A stretch of DNA of 64,000 bases from contig NC_045128.1 in the NCBI RefSeq assembly GCF_007655135.1, positions 36,302,811 to 36,366,810 of the forward strand, in the 5' to 3' direction. The stretch's first letter is position 1. Each line of letters starts with the position of its first letter. The notes below the pieces were generated by a model that saw only the letters and a program-made list of their open reading frames with translations, had not been told where the DNA came from and did no database searches. The position numbers were made by a program, and so were the translations under genes. Origin of the DNA: Punica granatum (lineage: Eukaryota > Streptophyta > Magnoliopsida > Myrtales > Lythraceae). This document shows positions 22,018 through 35,087 of the stretch, piece after piece.

Positions 22018-23732
22018 TTCTGGAAAGACTTCAAGGTCAGCACTGAAAGTATCTTAAATTTGATTATTAACTTCAGCCATGCAGAACCATCCCAGATCTT
22101 CAGTTCAGTGATTACTAATGCAATCAGTCGAAAGTTCTTAAGGTGAACGGCATATCAAATACAAAATGAGGATAATTACCTGAAAAATAACAATGCATAT
22201 ATTCACATACTAGCACGTGCTGCTTTGAGCTTTGCATAGAGCAGCTGCTCATTTTCTTGGTCCTATTCGGAGATCCTCTCTTTCCTTTGTTGTGCTGCAA
22301 AAGAACAAATACTGAGAAACCAATTTATAGTGCAGAGATCTAATGATTTGTCCCCATGAGGAATGTATTACCTTTGTGTCACTTTTGCCCAGCACAGAGA
22401 GAAGTGGGGCAGAAGGAAGAAACAGCTACGTCCAAAGTGGAAGAACATCAAGAGAGCAGCATATTCTCTATTCCAATTTCAACAGTACCTTTTCGCTTCC
22501 GTTGTCCCAGCTTCCTTTTCCTCTGACTTACTCATTAACATTTGTGACCGTGAACAAGTACAAGAGCATCAAATTCCTCTCTAATGATGTTAACCCATCG
22601 CTAAATATGGCAATCATCATTTCAAAAGTCAAACAGGCTTCCTAAAAAAGCTTCCTAAAAAAGCTTCCTTCAGTAACTTCTCAAATGTCACTAAAGGTAA
22701 CAATGCAGCTGTGTTTGAGTGTGACACTAATGGCACTTATCAACCTCGGGCCACACTTTCATAGTGGGTGACCGAGAGTTTAGATTCTCCATCAGATGAG
22801 CAAAAGTCAGCAATTTTAATTGCGAACAGTAAGAAACACATAATTGGGACAGAATTTTTATCAATCACGTGCATTTTTGCTTTAAATTGCAGAGTTTCAA
22901 TTATCTGCAAGTTGAAATAACATTGTCCAGAGATGTAAATACAAGTTCTGCAGTGGGGAAGAAGATCGACGTCTGTCTGATATGACATTACTATTGGAGC
23001 ATCAAAAAATGGGCATGGAGAAGCTCCAGTGTGTAGGACACTTCATGATGCTGGATGCTCGCAATGATGATGCTGCAAAAAGGCTATGTACATTGCGCTC
23101 CAGCTGAAACCTCTGAAATCTGTCTGATTCCAAGCGAATCTGCCCCCAGAGTCATTAGTGTTGAATTCATAGGAAACCATCTATCCCAAACTATTAATCT
23201 GATGAAACTTGCAACCATGGCGGTTATGCTGCAGACGAGAAGCCAAACGACACGGAATTAATCACTAGCACTCAACTCAAGTCCATAAAATACATCTACA
23301 GAAGATTTACTCATGCAATAACGAAATTCAAATCTAATACTGAAGACCAAGAAATGGCAAGCACTATATTCATCTATAACATAGCACTATGGTTACCAAC
23401 CAAAAGGAGCCATGAGAACGCAAGATGTTTTACCCGATAATTCAAGCTCCGATCAAATAAAAAAAAATCCAAGAAAGAGAGAAAAAAGGGAATGATATAA
23501 CAGCTACTTCCATTGAGGAGGTCTATACATATCATACACCAGGAAGTACGCAGTAGAATGCTATAGTACCTACAGCTACAAATGAGCAATGTTGATAAGA
23601 AAGTTGACCTTTTAGACACTAGGAAGGGCAAAAAGAAGTGATATGAAGAAAAAATTGATGTAATGAGTAAATTCACCAAATAGTCAGTTATAGAGAGAGA
23701 CAAAAAATTGGTAAAATGGAGAATATATACCA
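22018..23732. other. Intergenic region between annexin and CRM genes
   Basis: No exon could be supported. It should contain the annexin 5' UTR or a missing first exon and the 3' UTR of the CRM gene. A 13-base repeat (GCTTCCTAAAAAA, two copies plus a partial one) lies at about 22637-22670. Open stretches here match nothing I know. Confidence 0.45.
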
Positions 23733-25914
23733 TCAACTATTAACCCCAGAAACAGGAGCGGCCTGTTCTTTCTCTTTCCTATACCGAGCGAGGTGTTCAT
23801 GGTACTCTTCCAATTCTTTCTCCAACTTTTCAATGAACTGACTCGTATGTTCAAGGGACTGCTCATATCTGTACTTCTCCAGGGCCTGCAGTTTCCCAGA
23901 TGCAACAAAGAAAACTTATGGGCTGAAATTCAAAACGAACAACTATACTAAATAGATGAAACTCAAAGTTGAGAAAGAATGTCCCCTGGCACAAGATAGA
24001 GAACCTAATATCTACCGAGTCATCCAATGTGAATGTCCCACTGACACTGAGTGATCACATACTTTATTATGCTTTTAAGAAGGACCATAATCAGAGGATG
24101 ATTTAAGTTCTTGAAATTACCTTAGCTTTAGATAAGGTATCAGGTGGGGACATTACTTCTGGTTGTACATAGTTTTTTCCACGATAGAAAATTATAGTAT
24201 TATTGGGCTTTATGTCAATCACAATTCCTCTGCTAAGTCGAGCAAGCTCTTCAGCATATTCATGGATCTGTCCGGGCTTACAAGGTTTGCATATGACCTT
24301 CACAGTTTCATGCTTCTTCCAATGGAGGTGCATGTTCAGAACCACCCCACCAAATACTCCTCGCCTTCCAACGGGAACATAATTCCTTTTCTTCTCACCG
24401 GTGCGCTTTAAGTAGTGCTTCTCTTCCTCAGTTAGAATTTCTGGATCATAGGTTTCAACTGGTGCTTTCGGAACATCATATTTCCTCAGCTTCTCAATTA
24501 ACCAGGCCTCCTTTCTCTTGGCCTAGTGAAAAGACCAGAAAACAGTGTTGAAGTATCCTAGTTAGACGTACATATGTCATCCTTTATTTTCCTAATAAGA
24601 AAAAGTGGGGGAAAAAAAAGATATCAAATTGAATAAATGAAGGACACTTTATCATTAAAGGAAAATTCCTGGTACAACCTACTAAAGTAAGTACATCAGA
24701 ACACTAAAACCAAGAAATCTGGGACAAAATGATTTCTAGTCTTTCAGAAAAGGATTTCCAAGCGAAACGTAAAACTAACTGACTAAAACTCAGTTACAAG
24801 CTAATATAGATTTAAGTGAATTCCAAACAGAAACACAAGTACACTTCTGAATAACTAATGCCCGTGTGTGTCCTAGTAATTTCACACATTATCTGCATGC
24901 TTTAATTCAGCCCATTGGAGTGGTGTGATCAATAAAACTGAATTCTCCAAAGCATATCATACACCCTAAAGAAAACGTATAAGACAGGCTTTCGAACCTT
25001 TTCTAGCTTATATCTTATCCTAACTTCAGGATTTGGAGAATTAATCTTCTTCTTGGCCTTTAACCGATATAATCTGAGTTCATTCAATTTGGCCTTTCTC
25101 GACTTCTTAGCCCATCTCATCTTCTTCTCTTTTCTTGAGGAGCCGCGTCCATCAGGGGGTTTACCAATAGAAAACCTGACGACATCGTCGTCAGCTTTGA
25201 GGGCGATCGATGCAATGCTCATTTGTCTCGCCTGAAGCCATTTCACAGCGGCACCACAAGGAGCAAAACTATTTAATCTCTGCACTAGTGCAGGATCTTT
25301 CGACACAGAAGAGAGATGTGGCTCTTGATGAAGCCTCACTGCCCTGTAACCCCTCCTCTCCACTGGAATTTCCTGACCGTGCACCTCCAGAAACATATAA
25401 GCCACGGGCGATGTGGACAGACATGATTCATTTGTACCAAAACAAGACCAAATAATACAATCCCTGCATGCATGACGATCATCATTATCACAAACTCAGC
25501 AGAAATCCCAAGAACGAAAGGTCTACGCTATGCATGAAACAGTAGCAGAAAAACATAATGCCACAAAGAAAACATCGTTTTACTAAAAAGAAAACATCGT
25601 TTGCGAGCGCTTCTGAGCGTCCAACTAGGAAGAGCTTGACCATTGTGTAATGCATATGGGAAAATTCCAAAAATTGCAACTTCCTACCGCACAAATTGAG
25701 AAAAATGAAATGAGCATGAGAGTTACTCTGAACAAATCCGGCATTTTCTGGGCAGCCAAACCATGTGAGGATTGAAATGAAACCAGAGCAAGAGGAAACG
25801 TATGTTGACCTCAGGCAGGGTCGAGATGATGAAGATGAGGTACCTCTGTGTAATCAATCGAGAGAGTTTACGAGCACTGGCTCTGATTGAAGAAGAAGAA
25901 GCAGCCGCTAACAT
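23733..25914 (-). CDS. CRM-domain RNA-binding protein, At3g25440-like
   Basis: CRM (YhbY-like) proteins bind RNA and mostly assist splicing or ribosome assembly in plastids and mitochondria. Four exons: 25914-25810, 25384-24998, 24522-24121, 23885-23733, total 348 residues. The start MLAAASSSSIRASARKLSRL is a typical organelle-targeting sequence, rich in A, S and R. A basic segment follows (KEKKMRWAKKSRKAKLNELR), then the CRM domain at roughly 190-290 with ILTEEEKHYLKRTGEKKRNY, the GRRGVFGG loop, LHWKKHETVKVICKP and IKPNNTIIFYRGKNY. A coiled coil ends the protein (EHTSQFIEKLEKELEEYHEH). Only one CRM domain is present. Exon 1 could end earlier, at an alternative GT after ITQR; the exon 1/2 junction is the weakest part of the model. 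Plastid or mitochondrial location is inferred. Confidence 0.9.
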
Positions 25915-28027
25915 GATTAGCTCAGTTCACGACGAAATCACGCTCCTGAAGAATTTCAGCAAGCTTTCTGCAGCTCAGAAGTGAACGAACATCACTCCGA
26001 TCGCGACAGTGGTAAAGCCAGTCCGTCAGCCGGAGAGGGTTTCCCGCCGATGCGCGGCAACGTCCGGAGCGGAGACGGAGCCCGTTTGAGTACGTTTATT
26101 TTTCAACTGAGAGCTCATGGGCCGGGCTGGACCATTCGAGTTTGGGCCACTCTTCATATCCAGCTCAACTCCGAGCTAAAACACGCCCTGGCAATCTATA
26201 CATACTAGAAATAGACCCACGTTACGTATGAGATTTACTAAATAAAAGTTGTCTACAAACTTATGAGTTTTTTTCGTAGATCTTCATATAAATTTTATTG
26301 ATACACCAACGTGGATTACTTCGAACGGTTCAACGTTTCTTCCTCTTAAATAAAGTCTCGGTTTCAAATCTAGTGAATATAATTGGGAGAGTTTTACCGA
26401 TTAGTAGATCAATACTTAAACTGGATTAGTCGGAGTCCATTAGACTTTCGGATGTCGGTACATAAAAAAGGAATTTATTGGTACTTAGTATAATTTTTTT
26501 ATGCTCCCGAATCCCATATTTCCGAATTTAAAATTTTCAATTTGAATAGAAATTAATTCAATCAATTAATGCAAAATAGGAAATAATTAAAATGGTAAAA
26601 AGTTAGAAACTTAGAATTGTGAGCGAGGATAAGGAGAAAAAAATTGAGAGAAAAAGGTGAATGGGTGGTAATTATTTGATTAAAATTACAATTTTATCCT
26701 AAATTCTATAGTTGTAATTTCTTAAATATAATTTGACATGGGCAATTTTGGAAGACAAAAGCAAAATGAAAGAGGCCTTCAGACATTATAATAGTAAAGA
26801 AAAGATATAAATAGGTATTAGATTACATACTCATGGTATGCGCAGTATTTTAAAAGTTTTTGCCTTATTATATTGATCATATGTCTCTGAAAATAGTATA
26901 ATAAATAGTATAATTTTTTAAATGAATGTAGAGCTCCTTGTAAAAATAATATACAATATTTCTCGGTGAAAGGATAAATATTGAATCCTAAATTAATAAT
27001 ATTTTAAAAAATTATGAAATAATAAATCAAAAAAATTCTAAAGTTTTTTTCTCCAATTTTTTTATTCCGTACAATATCTGGAAAAAGAAAGAAAAAATTT
27101 AATTGTTTGAACAATAAATTGAAGATTTTACTCACATAATACCTTTGATCGAAAAATTAATATGAGTTATTTTTGTACCATTCGTTCAATGAGAAAATGG
27201 AAAGAGTTTATATCGAATATATTTCGACTTTCTTGTGTTAAAACCCTGAATCGTAAACACAAAAGTAGTGTATGCACTTTTTTGAAAAGATAAGGTTCAG
27301 AATTATTGCAAGAATTCCTTAAAGAGGAAGAAATTAAAAAAAGAAAAAAAGAAATCACATATATCATAATAAAAAAGGCAAAAATTAAAAGTATAAAAAT
27401 CCTTCCTACTTGCTATGTAGGAAGGACGGATGAGGTTTAATTTATTAGATCTTCTAATTTTAATTACAAAGCTATAATTTCTAGTGAAAACTTAACAGTG
27501 TTAGTATTTAAAGTTAAATAAGACACTTGTCGCAATTATTACAGGAGTCGTTTGTGGAAAATCAATTTCCACAAGCGGTGTATGATACAAATATCATTTC
27601 TATAGATGCATATATATATATATATATATCACATGATTTTGAATTATGATATCGGATTTTATCATTATTTCTTCCTCTTCTTCTACACGTAACTATGCGT
27701 GTATTTCAATGATCAAACCAAATCAATCAATTCTCGTTGTATTTCCATTCTGATACGCCAAACGGTCCAAAGATGATTTCCAAATTTTCTACTAATTATT
27801 GCATGGGCCAGTTACTAACTTGTCGGCCCATTCTCAAACCCGCCTGATTTGGGCCTATGGGTCCAAATTCTAGGCCCAAGAACCTTCTCTCCCTCTCCCT
27901 CCGAACTTCTCTCGTCCATGTCCGTACATCATCTCCTGCTCCTTCTCAGTCCTCTGGTCTCACAGAGAGGAAGCAGAGCAGATAGCGATTCGTCTCTTCT
28001 TCGTCAGCCTTCAAGCAGTCCACCGCC
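25915..28027. other. Divergent intergenic region (CRM / hyccin)
   Basis: Holds the promoter of the CRM gene (-) at its left and of hyccin (+) at its right. The middle (26.5-27.7 kb) is very AT-rich without recognisable genes; a TA run lies at about 27608-27629. A SINE is annotated separately at 26335-26480. Confidence 0.55.
26335..26480 (+). mobile_element. Au-like SINE
   Basis: Features of the plant Au SINE family: a box-B-like GTCTCGGTTTCAAATCT, then GGGAGAGTTTTACCGATTAG, GGATTAGTCGGAGTCC, TTTCGGATGTCGGTAC and an A-run. SINEs are transcribed by RNA polymerase III from tRNA-derived internal promoters and move with LINE enzymes. The head appears shortened or diverged; I did not find a target-site duplication. 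A relative sits inside the solo LTR at 5380-5545. Confidence 0.65.
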
Positions 28028-29290
28028 ATGGATCTCCATCGCAACAACAATTACCTCGTGTCGAACACCTCCCCGTCCTCCTCCTCCTCCACCGCCTCCA
28101 CCACCCCGCACCCCGCCGCCGGCGCCGCCTCGGGGGCCTCCGACGATCCGATGCACTCGTGGTGGGAGTCCATCTCCAAGGCCCGGTCCCGCATCCACGC
28201 CCTCTCCACCGTTCTACCTCCCTCCGACTCCCTCTCCCTCTTCTCCCTGGCAGATTCCGACCGCCCGGCGCTCTCCCTCCTTTCCTCCCAAGAGACATAC
28301 TCCGCCGTCTCCTCCGCCTTTTCCGCCGCCCTCTCGGGCTCCGGCTCCGATCCCCTCTGCCAGTGGCTCTACGACACGTACCTCACCTCGGATCATCAGC
28401 TCCGCCTCGTCGTCCTCTCTTACCTCCCCGTACTCACCGGCCTCTACCTCACCCGCATACACTCCGATCCATCTCCGTCCCTAGCAGGATTTGAGGCCGT
28501 CCTCCTTGCAATCTACTCTGCTGAAGTCAAAGCTAGATCCGGCAAGCCGATCACGATTTCGATTGTCGATCTCTCTCAGCCATCCCTCTACCACACACCG
28601 CGGAACAAACCCCAATCTCTCGGACCAAACCGGTCGTCTCAGCCCTCTGTGGGTGTCCTCTGCCCTCCGCTCGAGCCACAATTGGCCGTGAAGTCCACAA
28701 AGCGTGCCACGATTGTCGGGATCGCCCTGGACTGTTATTATCGTCAGATATCTCAAATGCCAGCTTGGTCCAAGCTCGATCTCTGCAGGTTCACCGCAGC
28801 TTGGGCAGGTCAGGACTGCCCCTGCAGGAGAGAATTTGATAATGACAACGAAACCGAAGATGAGTCTCAAAGCATAGCCGATCTACAGCACGAAATCGAG
28901 CACGATGCCGAGGATGTCGTGGAAGAGTTTGGCCATTTGAAAATCTATGAAAACGGTGGGTCTGAAAACCTGAAAGGAGCTCGAATTCCGCTACCATGGG
29001 AGCTCCTACAGCCCGTGCTGAGAATTCTAGGGCATTGTCTGCTAGCTCCGTTGAACTCCCAGGAAGTCAAAGACGCTGCTTCAATTGCAGTGAGGAGCTT
29101 GTACGGTAGGGCTTCACATGAGTTGATCCCACAGGCAATCTTGGCCACCAGGAGTCTCATTCAGCTTGATAAGAGGGCCCGTGCTGATTCGAAAGCTGCC
29201 GAGGCAGCTACTGCTTCTGGTAATGCATCCTCGAACACCAACACCCCGACGAAGGCAAAGAAGCCGGAGATTCTTTTGGTTTCGAAGTGA
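28028..29290 (+). CDS. HYC: Hyccin (FAM126) family protein
   Basis: Intronless 420-residue protein. In animals hyccin stabilises the PI4KA-TTC7-EFR3 complex that makes PI4P at the plasma membrane; plants have an equivalent PI4K-alpha1 complex with hyccin-like subunits, so the same role is expected. Visible: a disordered S/T/P/A-rich head (1-40), then the conserved helical domain starting DDPMHSWWESISKARSRIHA, with DPLCQWLYDTYLTSDHQLRL, VLTGLYLTRI and FEAVLLAIYSAEVKARSGKP. The later conserved block is PLPWELLQPVLRILGHCLLA, then AASIAVRSLYGRASHELIPQ and RSLIQLDK, followed by a disordered T/A-rich tail. Length is usual for the plant family. The ATG lies in a good context (GCCATGG). The first 400 bases are markedly C-rich compared with the rest, a 5' GC gradient. 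Confidence 0.93.
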   Translation: MDLHRNNNYLVSNTSPSSSSSTASTTPHPAAGAASGASDDPMHSWWESISKARSRIHALSTVLPPSDSLSLFSLADSDRPALSLLSSQETYSAVSSAFSAALSGSGSDPLCQWLYDTYLTSDHQLRLVVLSYLPVLTGLYLTRIHSDPSPSLAGFEAVLLAIYSAEVKARSGKPITISIVDLSQPSLYHTPRNKPQSLGPNRSSQPSVGVLCPPLEPQLAVKSTKRATIVGIALDCYYRQISQMPAWSKLDLCRFTAAWAGQDCPCRREFDNDNETEDESQSIADLQHEIEHDAEDVVEEFGHLKIYENGGSENLKGARIPLPWELLQPVLRILGHCLLAPLNSQEVKDAASIAVRSLYGRASHELIPQAILATRSLIQLDKRARADSKAAEAATASGNASSNTNTPTKAKKPEILLVSK

Positions 29291-31516
29291 TCGTTTTGTA
29301 GGTAATGAGTGTTGCATAGATAGAATTTTAAGCAGTTGCGAGAAGTGATTTGTGTACACTCCCATGTCGATGTGCTTGTATTCTTTAAGAGATCAGAAGC
29401 GCCTTTGAGGAATTACAGCCTAGTTGTATTTTGTCCATGATAGGTCTATAATATGGCCATGCTTGATTTAAGTATCCGTGCCGTCAGCATAGTTGCTGAC
29501 CCTATGGTTGATTTCTTGCATTGCCTTGAGCTTCCAATTTCGTATGCTGCATCCTTTTCCACTCATGTTGCTAATTTCAGCTGCTTTTGTTATCCATGAG
29601 CTTGCGGAACTCATAATGTCATGCCATCTTTGTACTGATATATTCTAAATTGGTTCATGACCTATGAGCTTGTGATTCTTACCTGTGTATTGCTTTAGCG
29701 CTGCACTTTTTCTTTCGGGAATTGTAATTGTGAGGGTGCATACTTGCTCTCGTGCTGCCTAAATGTGCAGTAGTTTGAACCTCTGTGCTCCCCTTTGCTT
29801 ATCCGCTTTTCAAACTACTCGTATTGTTATTGGAAAGGCAATTGCTTGCTGCATTAGCAGGTAACTTGTGGGGTATTGATTTTGGCATGTGGCATCGATC
29901 GGTTTCCTTGTGTGGAAGGCGGTTGGGGAAGCGTTGAAAGAGTGACCATATACTGCAAAAACCGAGTGTCCTAGCTATGTCAAGCCTTGTTTCAAGATTT
30001 GATGAAACCGGTTTCCGCCTATGGGCTTTGGACATGTATATCTCGTTTTAGCTATGCTTTGTCTGGTCACCTCAATGCAGTAGCACTAGCAGCCCAAGTT
30101 AATGGGATGCTAATGGATTCGTCAATCTCAGTGAAGGCTCTGCCTCTATACATAAGCTTGTACGTGCATTGGTTTTGATTGCTCTTGATACTGTTAACAG
30201 TTCTGGCATTGCCTAGTCAACTATATGCAAGTCATATAGTTATCTCCACGACGTATTATTTGTTGTAATCCTGATCATTATTGGCTGCCTTCATAACTAT
30301 AATCGGCACCTGGACCTTCATTCAACTGGGGGGCTGCCTTTGCTATGTCGTAAGGCAACATGAGTAGTCGGTGAACTTTTGAGTTTCGATTTCTTGGATG
30401 GATTTAGTTGTTTTTCTTGTTTTGGTTTCTGCTTTGTGGTGATAATCAGCTTCTATGTGGTATGTTGTATTGGGGAAAGAGGTTCAGTTTGAAAGACAAA
30501 TAGCTGGTGTCAATCCTCAAAGAACATTCATTCATGGGCCCACCATATAGTTAGGCCCACCATGGACTGATCTTTTCTTCTTCCTCAATTGGTAGAAGGG
30601 AGTTGAAGTTGAAGCCATGGATTTGGTGAAAGCTCATAATAAGAAAGACTATGAATCCTCAGTTGTTTCCCGTATTAGATTAATGTAATAGGAGCATATC
30701 ATGCTTAGATATTATAGGATAAGAGAGGTCAATTGGATCTAAATTGGGGGTGAGAGATATATGCGATGCACAAGTGACTCGACTCGTTCCCTATTTTGAA
30801 CAAACTATCGTGTTACACTAATAGCAATTACGTAGAAGCTTTTTCATGTCAAGTGATAAACTAGAATCACCTCGGATCATATAGATATCCCTTCAACACA
30901 ACAACATAGGTCATCGAAAAGATCTTGCAGAAGCACTAAAGTCAAGATCTTATGCTCCGTTTGTTTTCGCAGTTAAAATCACAAAAATTTTAATTTTAAC
31001 TCAACATACTATACAACAAAAATATACATTTCCCAAGTTAAAAATTTTAATTTTAACTTTAACTCAACACGCTACACAATCATTTGTTATCTTCCACAAT
31101 CAAAATCAAAGTTAGTTTGACTCTGAAACCAAACGCATCATAAATATTCCGCGTAAAATCCAAAAGTGCGTGTCGAAGTAATTGGCAGATGAGGTGGGAC
31201 CCGAGTTTTAAACCCCTAATCAATGGCAGTTGAACGGTCCAATCCAACCAACGGTGAAACAGGTGACAACAACGTAGCCTAGTCAGTCAGTCGCAACATA
31301 GAACTCTCCGTCCCTCCCCTACCTCCTCCCACATTTCACATCTCTCCACTGTCCCATGCACCCGATAAGCTGCCTGCTTCCTTCTCCTTTGTAGTGATCG
31401 GCAAGCATCGTCAATCTCGCCCGCCATTGAAGCCTTCCCCACCAACCTTAAAATCTCCTCCTCCAACCCTCAGCTCCTCGCGTTGTGCCTCGGAGATATC
31501 CCCCACAGTCACCCCA
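29291..31516. other. 3' flank of hyccin and promoter of FabZ
   Basis: No gene recognised. 29291-30500 is the likely hyccin 3' UTR and spacer. One MITE-like element lies at 30957-31136. Directly upstream of FabZ, 31295-31516 is CT-rich leader; the FabZ frame is open upstream to 31394 without an obvious start signal. Confidence 0.5.
30957..31136. mobile_element. MITE-like element, copy A
   Basis: Ends CCGTTTGTTTTCGC and GAAACCAAACG form an imperfect terminal inverted repeat; the interior is AT-rich and carries AACTCAACACGCTACACAA and CCACAATCAAAATCAAAG, which are shared with copies B and C. No coding capacity. Confidence 0.75.
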
Positions 31517-33717
31517 ATGGCGACGAATTCTCTGCTCTCTTCCTCTTCTTCGTCGTCTTCCCTGGGCCATCGGTCTCCGCTCTCACACCGGCCGGGCACG
31601 CCGCAGCTCTCTTCTCCCGCCTCCGTCAAGCTCCGCCCGAGATTTGGCGCGCGCCGTCTCATTGCGAGGTGCTCTCTCGATGCTTCAAAAGACCCCAAGG
31701 ACGACACGCCCATCGAACTGAGTACGGAGTTTCTCTTCTCCTCTGTTGTTGTCTGTAGCTGTCACCTGTTGGGGAATCAGTGGACTGATCAATGTTCTTC
31801 CGTGTCTGTCCCTCTTGCTTTGGCTCCGCAGAGTATGCAGCATTCCCCAGTGTTCTTGACATCAATCAGATTCGCGACATTCTGCCTCATAGGTGAGGGA
31901 ACTTCCCTCATCATCCCAGTGACGTTAGATTTCTCGACATGCCTCCATCTGATTAGCTCCGAGCTATTCAGATCAGTTGCACATGTTTGTTTGCGGTCAT
32001 TCAAACCTTACTTGGACTGTTTTTAGGGAATGCAACGTTGCCAAGAGATTGCAATGAGTCCGTAAGTTAACAGAGATGTTGCATTGTTTTGCTGCGTCAG
32101 TTCATAATTTTGTGATCGATTGATCAAAGATTACTGGTAAACCGTAGAAGGGGGAAGATTCACATGCTAATCCATATATGCTTGTTTGGCGTGATCTGGG
32201 CAAGCGAGCTAGAGGTTTCTTCGGTAGATGCACATTGCGGTTTCAATCTGTTCTCTCGCTCTTTTCCTCGACGGTCAGGAGAAATAAACCATGTTTGGTT
32301 GTGCATGTTTCTTGGTTTTTTGAATTTGTGGATTGGGAATTTTCTTGCCGACTCTTCTTTCAGTTAAAAATCGAAAAGGAACAATCTGCTAATTGGTATC
32401 TTCCTCGTCACTGCAATGCTTCAGGTTCCCCTTTCTACTAGTGGATAGAGTGATCGAGTACAATCCTGGAGTTTCAGCTGTTGCTATTAAGAATGTGACA
32501 ATCAACGATAACTTCTTTCCTGGGCATTTTCCCGAGAGACCAATTATGCCTGGTGTCCTCATGGTCGAGGTGAATTCGTTGATTCCCTTATAGTTACTAT
32601 TCTAATTCCTCGATGTTCACTGTTTATTGGCTAATTGACTGTTTTACAAAATTATCCTAGCTCTAAGACGATGCCATTTGTTTTGTTGCTCTTACTATTT
32701 CTTTAAACATGTTCTCTTGCTTATGGCTGGTGGAAACCTTGACAGGAGGCGAAACATTTCGCACCAGATCCATTGCTCCGTAATTTAACTAGTTTTATTA
32801 CATACTAAGAACTGCATACTCTCTTTGATATTGGACATGTATTTTAAGTCTGTACTCCATAGGGCCAGTGATTGTTGAACTCGTAACGTTGGATAATAGT
32901 TGAGGCACTGGTATCATTTGGCAGGTCGATTAGAGTAATGTTCATTATGTTCTGAGAATTTCATACTATGATTTTCCCATTGCAGATATTTTGTTTGTTC
33001 TTTGGTCTCTATTTTGCAGAAACCAAATCGTCCGATCTCTCTCATTATGTTTTTCGCCTATAGCTGAGCTTATTTGCTTTTTAACCTCCCAATTGTAATT
33101 GACTTTAATTGGCATGTTAAAGCTGACTCAAGGCCTATCTATTCCATTCAGAACATTCATTTTTTCTTTTTTCCCATGGCCATGCCATTAGGTTGGAACC
33201 AGACCAGATGGTCTCTTTAGGTGCCCCACTCTATTCGCCTGCAGACTGACATTGTTTATAGAAATTTATTGTGGAGTGGAACATTTCATTCGAGAATGGC
33301 ATATTCACGATTTTGTTCAATCCTTAAATGACAGTTAATTGATGTCTGCGATTGGTCTGTGACCCTGCAACCAACTTGAAGTATTGCCAGTCATAGATCC
33401 ACTAGAGATTGACTCGCAGATATTTTGCATAAAAGTAACAATGAACATATCCTTTGTTGGTCCAGGCAATGGCTCAAGTTGGGGGCATAGTTATGCTACA
33501 ACCCGAAGTTGGAGGATCTCGGGAGAACTTCTTCTTTGCTGGGGTCGACAAAGTGAGATTCCGAAAGCCAGTCATCGCAGGTGACACCTTGGTGATGAGG
33601 ATGACGCTCACGAAGCTGCAGAAACGCTTCGGGATAGCGAAGATGGAAGGAAAGGCTTACATAGGAGGCGAGGTGGTCTGCGAGGGTGAGTTCTTGATGG
33701 CTACTGGTAGCGAATAA
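31517..33717 (+). CDS. FabZ: 3-hydroxyacyl-ACP dehydratase FabZ, plastidial
   Basis: Removes water from (3R)-hydroxyacyl-ACP to give trans-2-enoyl-ACP, the third step of each cycle of type II fatty acid synthesis in plastids. Four exons: 31517-31721, 31832-31892, 32425-32569, 33466-33717; 220 residues, typical for the plant enzyme. A serine-rich transit peptide ([20 protein letters not shown]) covers roughly the first 50 residues. The hot-dog fold follows: [20 protein letters not shown], then [20 protein letters not shown], which holds the catalytic His (GHFP) and the Glu of the next helix (VEAMAQ). The end reads [20 protein letters not shown]. The ATG at 31517 is chosen because it begins the transit peptide; the open frame continues upstream without a better start. 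Confidence 0.96.
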
Positions 33718-33974
33718 TTTGCCCCCTTGCAGCATTGATGAGTTCTCCCAGTAGTAGTGGCTTTTGCCATTTCTCTTTAATCTCTTCTCTTTGTTTGATT
33801 TTGATTGTGCTCAAGAAGTATGATGAGGTTTCTTTCTATTGGGGATCTTTAACATCATTCCGACTTAATTTAACATGGGATTCAGGAGCATGGTTATCAT
33901 AAGACAATGAACTTTCATGTGTGCAAGGGTTGATTTGATGTCCAGCTTGAACATGGATTTTACCTTTCTATGAA

Positions 33975-34935
33975 TTATGACAACGATTTTGCTCTCTCTT
34001 CAAGCAACAATGAGAATGCATACATCCGAATCCTATGCAAAGCCAATCCAATCTCCACCCCGCCTTTCCCGTCCCGACTCTCTGTGAGTCCAATGGTTTC
34101 CGCTGCATCGATATGGACCGCCCGCTTCTTCCACAGCCTGCCCCTCCCAAAAACGGTATCATAAGACTCTGCCCCGGGAATCCACTCATTGGTACGAGAT
34201 TCCCTGTCCCTGCGAACAGAAAGTTCGAAATCCACCTCTCTGATCCTCTCAGCGGGCCGCCATTGGATTCCAGTTCCTTGATCTTCGCTCCTATTGCCCT
34301 TGCAGCTGACTCCATCCCGTGCGATCCCACCAGCAAGTCCTTCCTAATCGTGACAAAACACATAGCAATGCAGTTGCCGAAGTATGCGTCCGGTACCGGA
34401 TACTCGAGATGGTTCCTGCAGTCTCCCATGAAACAAAAGTGATGTGCTGCTTCTTTGTCATCCCCAACTTCGCTTTTCGCCATTTCCTTTGATTGGACCA
34501 GGCAAACTCATGCGTAAGCACAAGTGACCACAAAGGTGGATACGTGCATTGGCTCCTCCAGTCCAGCACTGGGCCAATTGGAGACCCGGCTCTTCAACCG
34601 GTCGATCTGGTCCCAGCTCAAAGTGAACATTACTCGCAGTTTGTTCGAATATGGGCAAGGACCGGTACCACGGCTCGGACCTGTGCCCGGGCTCTTTGCT
34701 TCGCGTTCCTCCAGTCCTTCAAGAAGATAGGCTCAAGATCATATGGGTCTTTGATCACGGTCCTGTCCAGGAATGCCTTTGACTTCTCAATGCAGGTGGG
34801 GTCCCCCTGTAGTTCTGCTCTACTGAGTGAGGCCCACGTCCTCATGAAATGGGCGAAGGCCCTCCCATCAGCTGCCACGTGGAGATATTGGATCCCGATG
34901 TAGACCCCCGACGTCGCCTGCAAAGCAAAACACTA
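33975..34935 (-). pseudogene. Broken BAHD acyltransferase (malonyltransferase-like)
   Basis: Remains of a BAHD acyl-CoA-dependent acyltransferase, a family that decorates plant phenolics. From the right end: FALQATSGVYIGIQYLHVAA with the HxxxD motif intact (LHVAADG), then RAFAHFMRTWASL. The frame is lost near 34640 (it resumes as VMFTLSWDQIDRLKSRV), a stop replaces the expected W after TCAYA near 34505, the frame resumes as MGDCRNHLEYPVPDAYFGN and shifts again near 34170-34235, where the DFGWG motif appears only as VFGRG. The N-terminal third, normally about 150 residues, is missing; a MITE (35088-35280) lies just upstream. At least two frameshifts and one nonsense change make a functional protein unlikely. 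Confidence 0.88.
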
Positions 34936-35087
34936 CGTCATCAGATTATGTCAAGAAGTGTTACGACTATGTCCAATCAGTCTCTCATTTGATGTCTGAA
35001 GTCGGCCACCACTGCCACACTATCGCCAGACATACATAATGAAAAGAGAGATTTAACACTTCGGTCATACGTATTCTTTTTTACGTT

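Noticed and set aside
22343..22645. Open frames between annexin and CRM genes
   Set aside because: No family resemblance and no compatible splice sites; could at most be leader sequence.
34035..34442. 135-codon plus-strand open frame
   Set aside because: It is antisense to the BAHD pseudogene, whose conserved motifs are on the minus strand.
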